A DNA stretch of 64,000 nucleotides. It comes from Neisseria sp. Marseille-Q6792. GTDB taxonomy: Bacteria > Pseudomonadota > Gammaproteobacteria > Burkholderiales > Neisseriaceae. The notes under the pieces were generated by a model. That model did no database searches. It saw nothing but the letters and a program-made list of their open reading frames with translations, and was not told the origin of the DNA. A program made the position numbers and the translations under genes. The stretch spans positions 1,488,001 through 1,552,000 of the forward strand of contig NZ_OW969598.1 in the NCBI RefSeq assembly GCF_943181435.1, in the 5' to 3' direction. Numbering within the stretch: the stretch's first letter is position 1; each line of letters starts with the position of its first letter. Positions 56,745-64,000 of the stretch are shown here, in pieces.

Positions 56745-58202
56745 TTAGTCTGTGCCTTCGAGCATTTTGTTCAATTTGGGGACGAGCAGGAGCAGCAGGA
56801 AGCCTGTGGCTGCGCCGATGTAGAACAGCAGCCGGTAAAAGCCGATTTCGTCGCCCGCCTGATAGCCTTTTTCAAACAATACGCCGCCTAAAGTGAAGCC
56901 TAATGAAAAGGCAAGGAAATTAAGGGCGACCATTTGGGTTTTGAATAAAGGCGGGGCGATTTTGGTGGAGATGGACAGTGCAATCGGGGAAATCATCAGT
57001 TCGCCTATCGTGATGGCGAGGACGATCAGTGCGAAAACCGCAATAGGCATCGGCGTGCCAGAGGAAATAAAGGGGACGAATCCCAAAAACGACGCGCCGG
57101 TAACAAATACAGCCATAGCGAATTTCAGCGGGGTTTTGGGCTGTTTGCGCCCCATTTTTGTCCACATTGCCGCCATCAGTCCGGAAAACAGGATGACCCA
57201 CAGGCTTTGCATAGAATCTTTCCAAGCGACGGGCACGGTAAACGAACCGATGGTGCGGTTGACGGTTTCGTCGAAATAGACGGTTGCCACGGTGTAAATC
57301 TGAAACCAGACGGCCCAAAACATACAGATGGTCAGGAAAAGCGGGATATAGGCGATGATGTGCCGTTTGTTGTCGGAACTGACGCGGGGATTAGTCAGCA
57401 GGCGGGCAAAATAGGCAATGACGGCAAGGATGACGGTAGATAAGAGGATGCCGGAGAAATTGTCGAGGTTGACAAGCCCGGTTTTGATGGCGGTTGCAAG
57501 TGCGGCGATGAGGGCAATGCCGACGGCGGCCGCAGTTTTGCCCTGTCCTTTTGAAAGCGGATGGGGGACGGTGGGATGGGGCAGGTTTTTACGTCCCAAG
57601 GAATAACGCCACAAGCCGAATGCCATACCGACCGCCGCCGCGCCGAAACCATAATGGAAACCAATGTTTTCTTGAAGCAGGCCGGTCAGCAGCGGGCCTA
57701 GGAAGCCGCCGATATTGATGGCGATGTAGAAAATGGAAAATCCCGCATCGCGCAGCGGGCGCATTTCGTCCTGTTCGTATAATGTGCCCACCATAGAGCT
57801 GGCCGTAGATTTCACACCGCCGCTGCCCAATGCGATGAATATCAGCCCGATTAAAAGGCCGTACAGGCCCGGGGCGGCGGCAAGGACGATGTGTCCGAGC
57901 ATCACGACGATGCCCGAGAGGAAGAGGGTTTTTTCCGCACCCCATACGCGGTCGGCAAACCATGCGCCCAAAATGGTGGACAGGTACACGCTGCCGCTGT
58001 ATGCGCCGACAATGCCGCCGGCGAGGGTTTTGTCTATGCCCAAGCCGCCTTTGTCGGCGGTGTAATAGAGGTAAATCAGCAGGATGCCCTGCATTCCGTA
58101 AAATGAAAAACGTTCCCACAATTCGATATGGAAGAGGGTGGAAAGCTGGAAGGGGTGGCCGAAGAATGTTTTTTCTCCGGTGCGGGCGGGATGCCGGGAC
58201 AT
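56745..58202 (-). CDS. POT/PTR-family proton-dependent oligopeptide transporter
   Basis: A 485-residue MFS protein with 12-14 helices that imports di- and tripeptides with protons. The family marks are ELWERFSFYGMQGILLIYL near residue 28 (ExxER-type motif), FYIAINIGGFLGPLLTG near 160 and the late ELMISPIALS segment near 400. No partner genes. The 250-bp upstream spacer (58203-58450) contains an uptake sequence but no clear promoter. Confidence 0.92.
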   Translation of the reverse strand: MSRHPARTGEKTFFGHPFQLSTLFHIELWERFSFYGMQGILLIYLYYTADKGGLGIDKTLAGGIVGAYSGSVYLSTILGAWFADRVWGAEKTLFLSGIVVMLGHIVLAAAPGLYGLLIGLIFIALGSGGVKSTASSMVGTLYEQDEMRPLRDAGFSIFYIAINIGGFLGPLLTGLLQENIGFHYGFGAAAVGMAFGLWRYSLGRKNLPHPTVPHPLSKGQGKTAAAVGIALIAALATAIKTGLVNLDNFSGILLSTVILAVIAYFARLLTNPRVSSDNKRHIIAYIPLFLTICMFWAVWFQIYTVATVYFDETVNRTIGSFTVPVAWKDSMQSLWVILFSGLMAAMWTKMGRKQPKTPLKFAMAVFVTGASFLGFVPFISSGTPMPIAVFALIVLAITIGELMISPIALSISTKIAPPLFKTQMVALNFLAFSLGFTLGGVLFEKGYQAGDEIGFYRLLFYIGAATGFLLLLLVPKLNKMLEGTD

Positions 58203-58450
58203 AAAGGTTCTCCTAAAAGATTTTCTCTCAATGCCGTCTGAAACGTATGCGGACGGCGGCGGTGTTTTTTGTATGAAAATCGGTTTTTAACCGATATTTT
58301 CATTCTTTGTCAAACGATGCACTGCCGTTTTTGCGGTCAAATGTTTTTATATTTGTTTCAATTCAACGGATTGTATTTTAGAGTACGTGTTCCGATACGG
58401 CGCGGGTAAAGCCTTTTCAGTCAAGCGGCTTATCCGATAGGGCGGTTTTT

Positions 58451-58606
58451 TATAGTGGATTAAATTTAAACCAGTACGTCGTTGCCTCGCCTTAGCTCAA
58501 AGAGAACGATTCTCTAAGGTGCTCAAGCACCAAGTGAATCGGTTCCGTACTATTTGTACTGTCTGCGGCTTCGTCGCCTTGTCCTGATTTTTGTTAATCC
58601 ACTATA
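58451..58606 (+). repeat. Correia element upstream of the POT gene
   Basis: Full length; one base in the conserved ACGGCG block is changed to ACGTCG. Confidence 0.95.
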
Positions 58607-58632
58607 AAGACCGTCGGGCATCTGCAGCCGTC

Positions 58633-58652
58633 ATTCCCGCGCAGGCGGGAAT
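58633..58652. repeat. dRS3 repeat
   Basis: ATTCCCGCGCAGGCGGGAAT, the standard 20-bp Neisseria dRS3 inverted repeat. Related copies are at 58709-58728 and 58931-58950. These are insertion targets of filamentous Nf prophages in meningococci. Confidence 0.9.
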
Positions 58653-58684
58653 CTAGACCTTAGAACAACAGCAATATTCAAAGA

Positions 58685-59128
58685 TTATCTGAAAGTCCGA
58701 GATTCTAGATTCCCGCTTTCGCGGGAATGACGAAAGGTTGCGGGAATGACGGTTCGGGCATTCCTTAAATTACCCGTGTATCGCTGTAAATCTTAGAGAT
58801 GGCGGAATATAGCGGATTAACAAAAACCGGTACAGCGTTGCCTTGCCTTAGCTCAAAGAGAACGATTCTCTAAGATGCTGAAGCACCAAGTGAATCGGTT
58901 CCGTACTTATCTGAAAGTCCGAGATTCTAGATTCCCGCTTTCGTGGGAATGACGAAAGGTTGCGGGAATGACGGTTCGGGTATTCCTTAAATTACCCGTG
59001 TATCGCTGTAAATCTTAGAGATGGCGGAATATAGCGGATTAACAAAAACCAGTACGGCGTTGCCTCGCCTTAGCTCAAAGAGAACGATTCTCTAAGGTGC
59101 TGAAGCACCGAGTGAATCGGTTCCGTAC
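58685..59128. repeat. 222-bp tandem duplication of RS/dRS3 plus Correia sequence
   Basis: The segment 58685-58906 recurs at 58907-59128 with few differences. Each copy begins TTATCTGAAAGTCC, contains a dRS3-like repeat and runs about 100 bp into a Correia element. Only the second copy continues to the Correia right end. Confidence 0.85.
58808..58906 (+). repeat. Correia element, left part only
   Basis: Starts TATAGCGG and breaks off after GGTTCCGTAC at the duplication junction. Confidence 0.85.
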
Positions 59129-59184
59129 TATTTGTACTGTCTGCGGCTTTGTCGCCTTGTCCTGATTTTTGTTAATTCACTATA
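59030..59184 (+). repeat. Correia element with divergent ends
   Basis: Starts TATAGCGG instead of TATAGTGG and ends TTCACTATA; otherwise full length. Nothing else is recognised in 58203-59300 beyond the repeats listed and an inverted uptake-sequence pair at 59255-59294 behind tamB. Confidence 0.9.
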
Positions 59185-59300
59185 TCGATTCTGTTCCCTT
59201 GCAGGCGGTCGGCGGAAAAGCAGGTTTTCAAATGTCCGGTTTGGCGGCGCGCCTTTCAGACGGCATGGCGGCGGACAGTGCCATGCCGTCTGAAAACCGT

Positions 59301-62300
59301 TTATTTCCCTTTGCCGTTTCCGGCGGAGTCTTTTTTGTCCGAACCGAAGAGGCGGTCGAAACGTATGGTGTATGTCAGCTCGCCGCCCGACGAAAGGCTG
59401 CCGATACGGGCAACCGCCTGTATGGCGTGGGTCAGCCGGTAAATCAGTTTGACGGACTGTTCCGCGCTGGAGATGCCGTATTCGTAGCCGATGTAGAGTT
59501 TGCCGGTCAGTTGTTTGCCGACGGTCAGCACCTGTTCGGCGGGGTTGAGTTCGCCGGTTTGCGCGTTGCGGCTGCGCTTGCTGGTAAAGCCCAAATCATC
59601 CACCAGCCCGATGCGGTCGTTGATTTGTCCGGCAAGCAGCGCGCCTGCGGCTGCGGACAGGGCGGCATTGTCGCCGCTGCTGCCGCTGCCGGCGCGGTTG
59701 AGGATGAGCCAGGAGAGCTTGTCTTTTTCACTCATCGGTTCGTTTGCCGTCAGCGTAATGCGCGGGCTGTTGAGGCTGCCCAATATTTCCACGCCCGCAC
59801 CGACGGGGGAAAGGCGGCGTTCGGCGCGGATGTTGAGGTTGGGGTCGTTGAGCGGGCCGACAAAGGAGACCGTGCCTTTGGTAATGTCCAAATCCTGCCC
59901 GTATGCCTTGTAACGCCCTTTGATGACGCGGACCGTGCCCACGCCCCGCACGCTTCCGCCTGGTTGCGCGGTCAGGGTCAGTTTGCCGCCTATGGTAACG
60001 TCCGCGCCGTAGCCGGCGAAGCGGATGCTGTCATTGAGGTCTAAAGTCAGGTTCATATTGACGGGGAGCGGTGCCGCCGCCTCTTTCTTGACTTCGCCCA
60101 ATACGACGACATCGTCGCCAACGGACGGCATTGAGGATTTTTGCGAACCGAACAGCCCCTGATCCGTTTTAATCATCCCAGTAACGGATATGCCTTTTTG
60201 CGGCGAATAGCGCAGGCGGGTGTTGCCGGAAACCGTCAGGCGGCGGTTGGGGCGGGACAGGATGCGGTATTTGTCGAACACCGCGCCGATATCGACATCG
60301 GGCCCGCTGTTTTCCATACCGACCGTGCCGGAGAGTTCCGCCGTTCCTTCGTGCCGGAATTTCAGGCTGTCGATTACCCATTTCCTGCCTGCGATATGCG
60401 AACGCAGCGAGCCGTTGTCCAAGATGATGCCTTGGGTTTGGTTGCGGTAATAGAGTTTGTCGCCGTTGATGCTGCCGCCCAAGTGCGGGTCGGTGATGCT
60501 GCCGCCGAGGGTTACGGCGGCATTCAGGCTGCCTTTGACGGTTTGTCCGACCGGTAGGAAGTTGCGGAATACTTCGGCATCGGCAACGGTCAGGTTGAGC
60601 CTGCCGCCCAAAGGCGCGGTATCGAAAGAGCGGCTTTGCCCGACGGTGATGTTGCCGTTGATTTTCCCGTAGTTGCTGCTACCGTTGACAGCGGCGTTGA
60701 CGGACGGAGAGCCGACCCGTCCGCCGATATGCGCGTCGGTGTTCAGGCTGCCGGTGATATTTTGTACGGTAGCGGGCAGAAAGGGCTTTAATGCTCCCAA
60801 GTCGGGAAGGGAGGCGGTAATCCTGCCGCCGAGCGGTGCATTTGCCATATTGCCGCCGAAGGCGTTGGCGATGCCCAAATCGGCGTTAATCCGCCCGAAA
60901 CGCGCGCCGCCGTCAAGCAGGACTCCGATGCGGTCGTTTTGAAAGCGCGTTTTCAGGGAAAATGTGTTCAAACCCAAAGCCTGCCCGCCGGGCAATACGG
61001 CATCGCCGCTTTGTCGGCTGATATTGAGATAGCCGCGCGCGTTGCGCCCATAGGCGACATCCCAGTCGCCGTTTAAAACCAGATTGTGTTCGACGGGCGG
61101 TTTGAAGAAATTGTGCAACTCGGCGATGTGCAGGCCGCGTGCGCCGCCTTTTGCCGATATGCCGGTTTTTTTATCCCAGGAAAAGTGTTGTAGGTTGAGG
61201 CTGCCGCCCATTGCCTGCCAATTTGCCGCACTTGCCGCCACGCGTTCCGCACCGGCTTCGAGCGTCATACGGTTTTGCAGCTTGAGGTTGAACGCGCCGC
61301 CGATGTCGAAAACACTAATACTGCCTTTCCATAGGGTAAGTGCCTTGTTGATACCGCCTGAAGCGTCCAGGTCAAATTTGAACGGTTTGCCGTCCAGGGT
61401 CATGGAGGCATGCGTACGGATACGGTGTTGCGCGCCCGTGCCGTCCAGTGTCAGGTCGGCAGTGTCGATAACTGCCGCCCCGCCGGATACGGAGAGGCTG
61501 CTGCCTTTTATGTCGGCATGGAGCGGACGGTTTATATCGGGCGAACCTTTGAGCGTGAAATCGAGGGAACGGATGTTTGCCGCCTTGCCGATATGCAGGT
61601 TGCGCGCCGCGCCGGAAAGGTTGGTTTCAAAGGTTCGGATGCCGCCGTCCAAATCGCCGGAAAGATGGCCGTGTATGTTTAATAAACCTTCCAGTCCGAA
61701 ACCGAAGCGGGATAAATCGGGGGCGGTGATATTGAGGTTGAGCCGGTCGCCTTTTTTGCCGAAGCTGCCGTCTGTTTTAATAATGTTCTGTCCCAGCCGC
61801 AAATCAATCAGGGCACGCGGAAGGTGGCGGGATTCGTAAACAATGTCGGCATGACCGTTAAGCGGTACATCGTTGAGTATGCTGGGGGAAAACCGCATTT
61901 TGCTCGCAAACTGCTCTTTTGCCAGTTCGCCTGCAAGGTTTATTGAGCCGTTGATATTGCCTGACGGAAACTTCGGGTCGATATGTGCGGGGTTGAATGC
62001 TTGGGAGCGGATATCGAGTTTGAGCAGGCGGTCTTTAAACAGTTCGAGGTAGCCCTGGGCAGACAGGCTGCCTTGCCCTGCTTCAATGCCAACGGTGTCG
62101 AACACCAGTTTTTGCTGTCCGTTTGCGGGGTCGCTTGCGATGGCGAGGCTGCCGTGCGTGCGTGCCGTACCGTTGCTGAGTTTCCAAGTGATGCCGGGTG
62201 AGGAGGTTGGGCCTTTGATGCCGATATTTCCGTTCAACTTGCCGTTGATTGCGGTTTGAATCACATCATTCGAGCCGACAGAGTCTATGCCTATATCCAG

Positions 62301-63470
62301 TTGCAGGATGTTTTTTCCGGTATCGATATCGCCGGACAGGTTGATATTTCCCCGTTCGAGCAGGGCAATGTCCGCATCATCAATATGTACCACACCGTCC
62401 TGACCGATGACGAAGTCTCCCAAAATCTGTCGGACGGGGATGCTGTTGCGGTCGGCAAAACCGGCCTCGGTATTTTCCAGGTCGAGAGAACCTTCCAGTG
62501 CTATGCCGTCTGAAAAAGACGGAATGGCGGTCAGGTCAAAGTTAAGCCTTGCTTTGGGTAGGGAGGGCAGGAAGGCGGATGGATTGATGTTGAATCCTTT
62601 AATCAGCACTTCTTCCAATGTTTTATCCAATGATTCGGCAAACGGGTGGATGACGGATTTCCCTGATAAATGGATATTGTCGCCATCCAGTATCAGGTCG
62701 GTGCGCATATCCTGCAAACTGCCCCACAGGCGCGCCGTACCGTGTATGGTTTCGCCTTCCAGTTCGCCTTTGGTGTAGATGGCGGTGTTGAGGACAAAAG
62801 GTTTTTTCAGACCGATTACGACTGCGCCGGTCGATTTGCTCCACGGGGTGTCGGCGGTTTTCAGGTCGAGGCGGTGCCCTTTACGGTCGTAACGGTATGC
62901 CGCGTTGAGGCGTTCGAGATAGACGGTTTGTTTGTCAAAGGTTTTGCCGACGCTGATTTTGCCCGTCTCGAAGCGGTCGAGATAGACGGCGGCAGGCAGG
63001 TCTATGCTGTCGGGAAGGCTGAGCGGCGGGCGTTCTTCTTTAGGCGGAGTCGGTTTGGTAACGATGGCGATGTCGCCGGCGGAAATTTCGGTAATGTGCA
63101 GGCTGCGGCGCATCAGTTCGGACGGTTTCCACGTGAAGCGGAAGCGGCTGATTTTAAGGTCTGCACCCTCGGTTTCTATCGACCAGTTGTCGCCGTCGAA
63201 GCCGTCGAGCAGCGTGCCTTTGAGGTTTTGGGAGGAAATGTTTACGCCGAACCAAGACGGGATTTGGTACAGCCCGAAACGCAAACCGGATTCCGTACCT
63301 GCGAGCCAGCCGAGGAAACATGCTGCCAAAATCAGGACAGACAGCAGTGCCGCCGACAGCTTCAGCAGCGGGCGGCGTTTTTTTGCCGGCGGGGCAGGGC
63401 GGTGTTCAGACGGCATTTTGCGCGTGCCGTTTTCGGTCGGATCGGTATCTGTCGGTGCGGTATCGGTCAT
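59301..63470 (-). CDS. tamB: TamB-type inner membrane translocation/assembly protein (DUF490)
   Basis: A 1389-residue AsmA-like protein anchored by one N-terminal helix (about residues 38-57, LLSVLILAACFLGWLAG). A long repetitive beta-taco of hydrophobic-groove repeats spans the periplasm, and the C-terminal DUF490 domain ends near LTYTIRFDRLF. With TamA it aids outer-membrane protein assembly or phospholipid transport. An uptake sequence near the start is translated as MPSE (residues 19-22). The gene follows tamA by 54 bp on the same strand. Confidence 0.92.
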   Translation of the reverse strand: MTDTAPTDTDPTENGTRKMPSEHRPAPPAKKRRPLLKLSAALLSVLILAACFLGWLAGTESGLRFGLYQIPSWFGVNISSQNLKGTLLDGFDGDNWSIETEGADLKISRFRFTWKPSELMRRSLHITEISAGDIAIVTKPTPPKEERPPLSLPDSIDLPAAVYLDRFETGKISVGKTFDKQTVYLERLNAAYRYDRKGHRLDLKTADTPWSKSTGAVVIGLKKPFVLNTAIYTKGELEGETIHGTARLWGSLQDMRTDLILDGDNIHLSGKSVIHPFAESLDKTLEEVLIKGFNINPSAFLPSLPKARLNFDLTAIPSFSDGIALEGSLDLENTEAGFADRNSIPVRQILGDFVIGQDGVVHIDDADIALLERGNINLSGDIDTGKNILQLDIGIDSVGSNDVIQTAINGKLNGNIGIKGPTSSPGITWKLSNGTARTHGSLAIASDPANGQQKLVFDTVGIEAGQGSLSAQGYLELFKDRLLKLDIRSQAFNPAHIDPKFPSGNINGSINLAGELAKEQFASKMRFSPSILNDVPLNGHADIVYESRHLPRALIDLRLGQNIIKTDGSFGKKGDRLNLNITAPDLSRFGFGLEGLLNIHGHLSGDLDGGIRTFETNLSGAARNLHIGKAANIRSLDFTLKGSPDINRPLHADIKGSSLSVSGGAAVIDTADLTLDGTGAQHRIRTHASMTLDGKPFKFDLDASGGINKALTLWKGSISVFDIGGAFNLKLQNRMTLEAGAERVAASAANWQAMGGSLNLQHFSWDKKTGISAKGGARGLHIAELHNFFKPPVEHNLVLNGDWDVAYGRNARGYLNISRQSGDAVLPGGQALGLNTFSLKTRFQNDRIGVLLDGGARFGRINADLGIANAFGGNMANAPLGGRITASLPDLGALKPFLPATVQNITGSLNTDAHIGGRVGSPSVNAAVNGSSNYGKINGNITVGQSRSFDTAPLGGRLNLTVADAEVFRNFLPVGQTVKGSLNAAVTLGGSITDPHLGGSINGDKLYYRNQTQGIILDNGSLRSHIAGRKWVIDSLKFRHEGTAELSGTVGMENSGPDVDIGAVFDKYRILSRPNRRLTVSGNTRLRYSPQKGISVTGMIKTDQGLFGSQKSSMPSVGDDVVVLGEVKKEAAAPLPVNMNLTLDLNDSIRFAGYGADVTIGGKLTLTAQPGGSVRGVGTVRVIKGRYKAYGQDLDITKGTVSFVGPLNDPNLNIRAERRLSPVGAGVEILGSLNSPRITLTANEPMSEKDKLSWLILNRAGSGSSGDNAALSAAAGALLAGQINDRIGLVDDLGFTSKRSRNAQTGELNPAEQVLTVGKQLTGKLYIGYEYGISSAEQSVKLIYRLTHAIQAVARIGSLSSGGELTYTIRFDRLFGSDKKDSAGNGKGK

Positions 63471-63524
63471 AATGTCTGTTTCAAAATGGTTTGCTGCAAT
63501 GCCGTCTGAAGCGGCCGTATCGGT

Positions 63525-64000
63525 TTAGAAGCGCGTTCCCAAGCTGATGTGCCAGCGGATTTTCTTGTCGCTGTGCCCGTAGGCAATATCGAAGGAAAAC
63601 GGCGCGAGCGGGCTGAACCAGCGCACGCCCAGTCCCGAACCGTGTTTCAGCTCCATACGTTTGAAATTGGCGGCGGCATCGCCCATATCGTGGAACACCG
63701 CGCCGGACAGGGTGCGCGTAAACGGCAGTTGGTATTCCAGGCTGCCCACCAAGAGGGCGCGTTCGGGCAGGACCGATCCGTTCGGGCCGGCAAGCCCGAT
63801 GCTGTCGAGTTCGTAACCGCGCACGGAAGACGCGCCGCCGCTGCGGAACATCAGCCCCGAGGGGACATCGGCATTGTCGCGGGCAACGGTGTAACCCGCT
63901 TGTCCGCGTATGATGAACGTGCCGAGTTTTTTGTTTTCGGGCGTGAAGAAATAACCTGCGCGGGCGGAAGCGCGGATCAGCGCGGTGGAGGATAGGAATG
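63525..64000 (-). CDS. tamA: TamA-type Omp85 protein, C-terminal part (5' end outside window)
   Basis: The last 158 codons of an Omp85 beta-barrel. The conserved Omp85 barrel motif appears as SVRGYELD about 50 residues into the visible part, followed by GSLEYQLPFTRTLSGAVFHDMGDA and the end GVRWFSPLAPFSFDIAYG...WHISLGTRF with the terminal Phe signal for BAM. The position ahead of tamB identifies it as TamA rather than BamA. The open frame continues past base 64000. Confidence 0.88.
   Translation of the reverse strand, partial: FLSSTALIRASARAGYFFTPENKKLGTFIIRGQAGYTVARDNADVPSGLMFRSGGASSVRGYELDSIGLAGPNGSVLPERALLVGSLEYQLPFTRTLSGAVFHDMGDAAANFKRMELKHGSGLGVRWFSPLAPFSFDIAYGHSDKKIRWHISLGTRF

Noticed and set aside
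58633..58950. Repeated ATTCCCGC...GCGGGAAT units as a CRISPR array
   Set aside because: They are dRS3/RS elements: spacing is irregular, spacers are shared and no cas gene is present.

Overview
The window comes from a Neisseria of the meningococcus/gonococcus/lactamica group. The evidence is the dense uptake sequence ATGCCGTCTGAA, very often arranged as inverted pairs behind genes, nine Correia elements (one partial), dRS3-type repeats, an IS1016-family element and typical Neisseria genes (two-domain msrAB, mltA/GNA33, a sigma-E/MseR operon). The species is not fixed by the sequence. The fkbp-lpxC junction, where class I pilE/pilS sits in many meningococci and in gonococci, holds no pilin genes, so a class II pilin meningococcus or a commensal relative is favoured.

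Layout. 0-13 kb: ftsY (5' part), msrAB, pncC, an orphan thiamine-binding protein, a HAD nucleotidase, glmU, a remnant toxin tail with an immunity-like gene, phnA cut by a Correia element, the efeUOB iron-uptake operon and mltA. 13-21 kb: a lipoprotein with a candidate phase-variable promoter, glmS, metG, a 2-hydroxyacid dehydrogenase, an FKBP and lpxC. 21.2-23.0 kb: a dead IS1016-type element carrying a DUF4198 metal-related gene with its own operator-like palindrome and terminator. 23-36 kb: gnd, waaA, a CopD-like protein, terC, tRNA-Lys, murA, pgk, ibaG, ftsEX, a thioredoxin, arsC-like, DUF218 and gltX. 36-48.5 kb: a GNAT pseudogene, mutS, trmO, pncA, waaC, etfBA, a YigZ protein, purD and a TsaC-like gene. 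This part holds two parS-type sites, seven perfect DnaA boxes and five copies of the AGGTCGTCTGAA dialect of the uptake sequence, the last confined to 42.0-45.4 kb, which suggests import from a commensal Neisseria.

48.7-54.6 kb: a surface-adhesin-E-like lipoprotein, then on the minus strand doxX-bufA-bufB-bufC-rpoE-mseR, a bufferin/gig-type RiPP cluster with its own ECF sigma factor and zinc anti-sigma, followed by an orphan Imm26 gene and a patatin-like lipoprotein. 54.7-64 kb: prfB, RNase P RNA, a POT peptide transporter, a repeat-rich spacer, and tamB with the end of tamA.

The most coherent link is regulatory. The promoter regions of msrAB and of the doxX-buf operon carry the same 30-bp bipartite motif with identical spacing and an identical CGTCTAAT -10 element. 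This points to one sigma-E regulon joining methionine-sulfoxide repair to a copper/oxidant-responsive RiPP system. A second theme is gene disruption by Correia elements: in three genes, removing the element and one TA restores the reading frame exactly.
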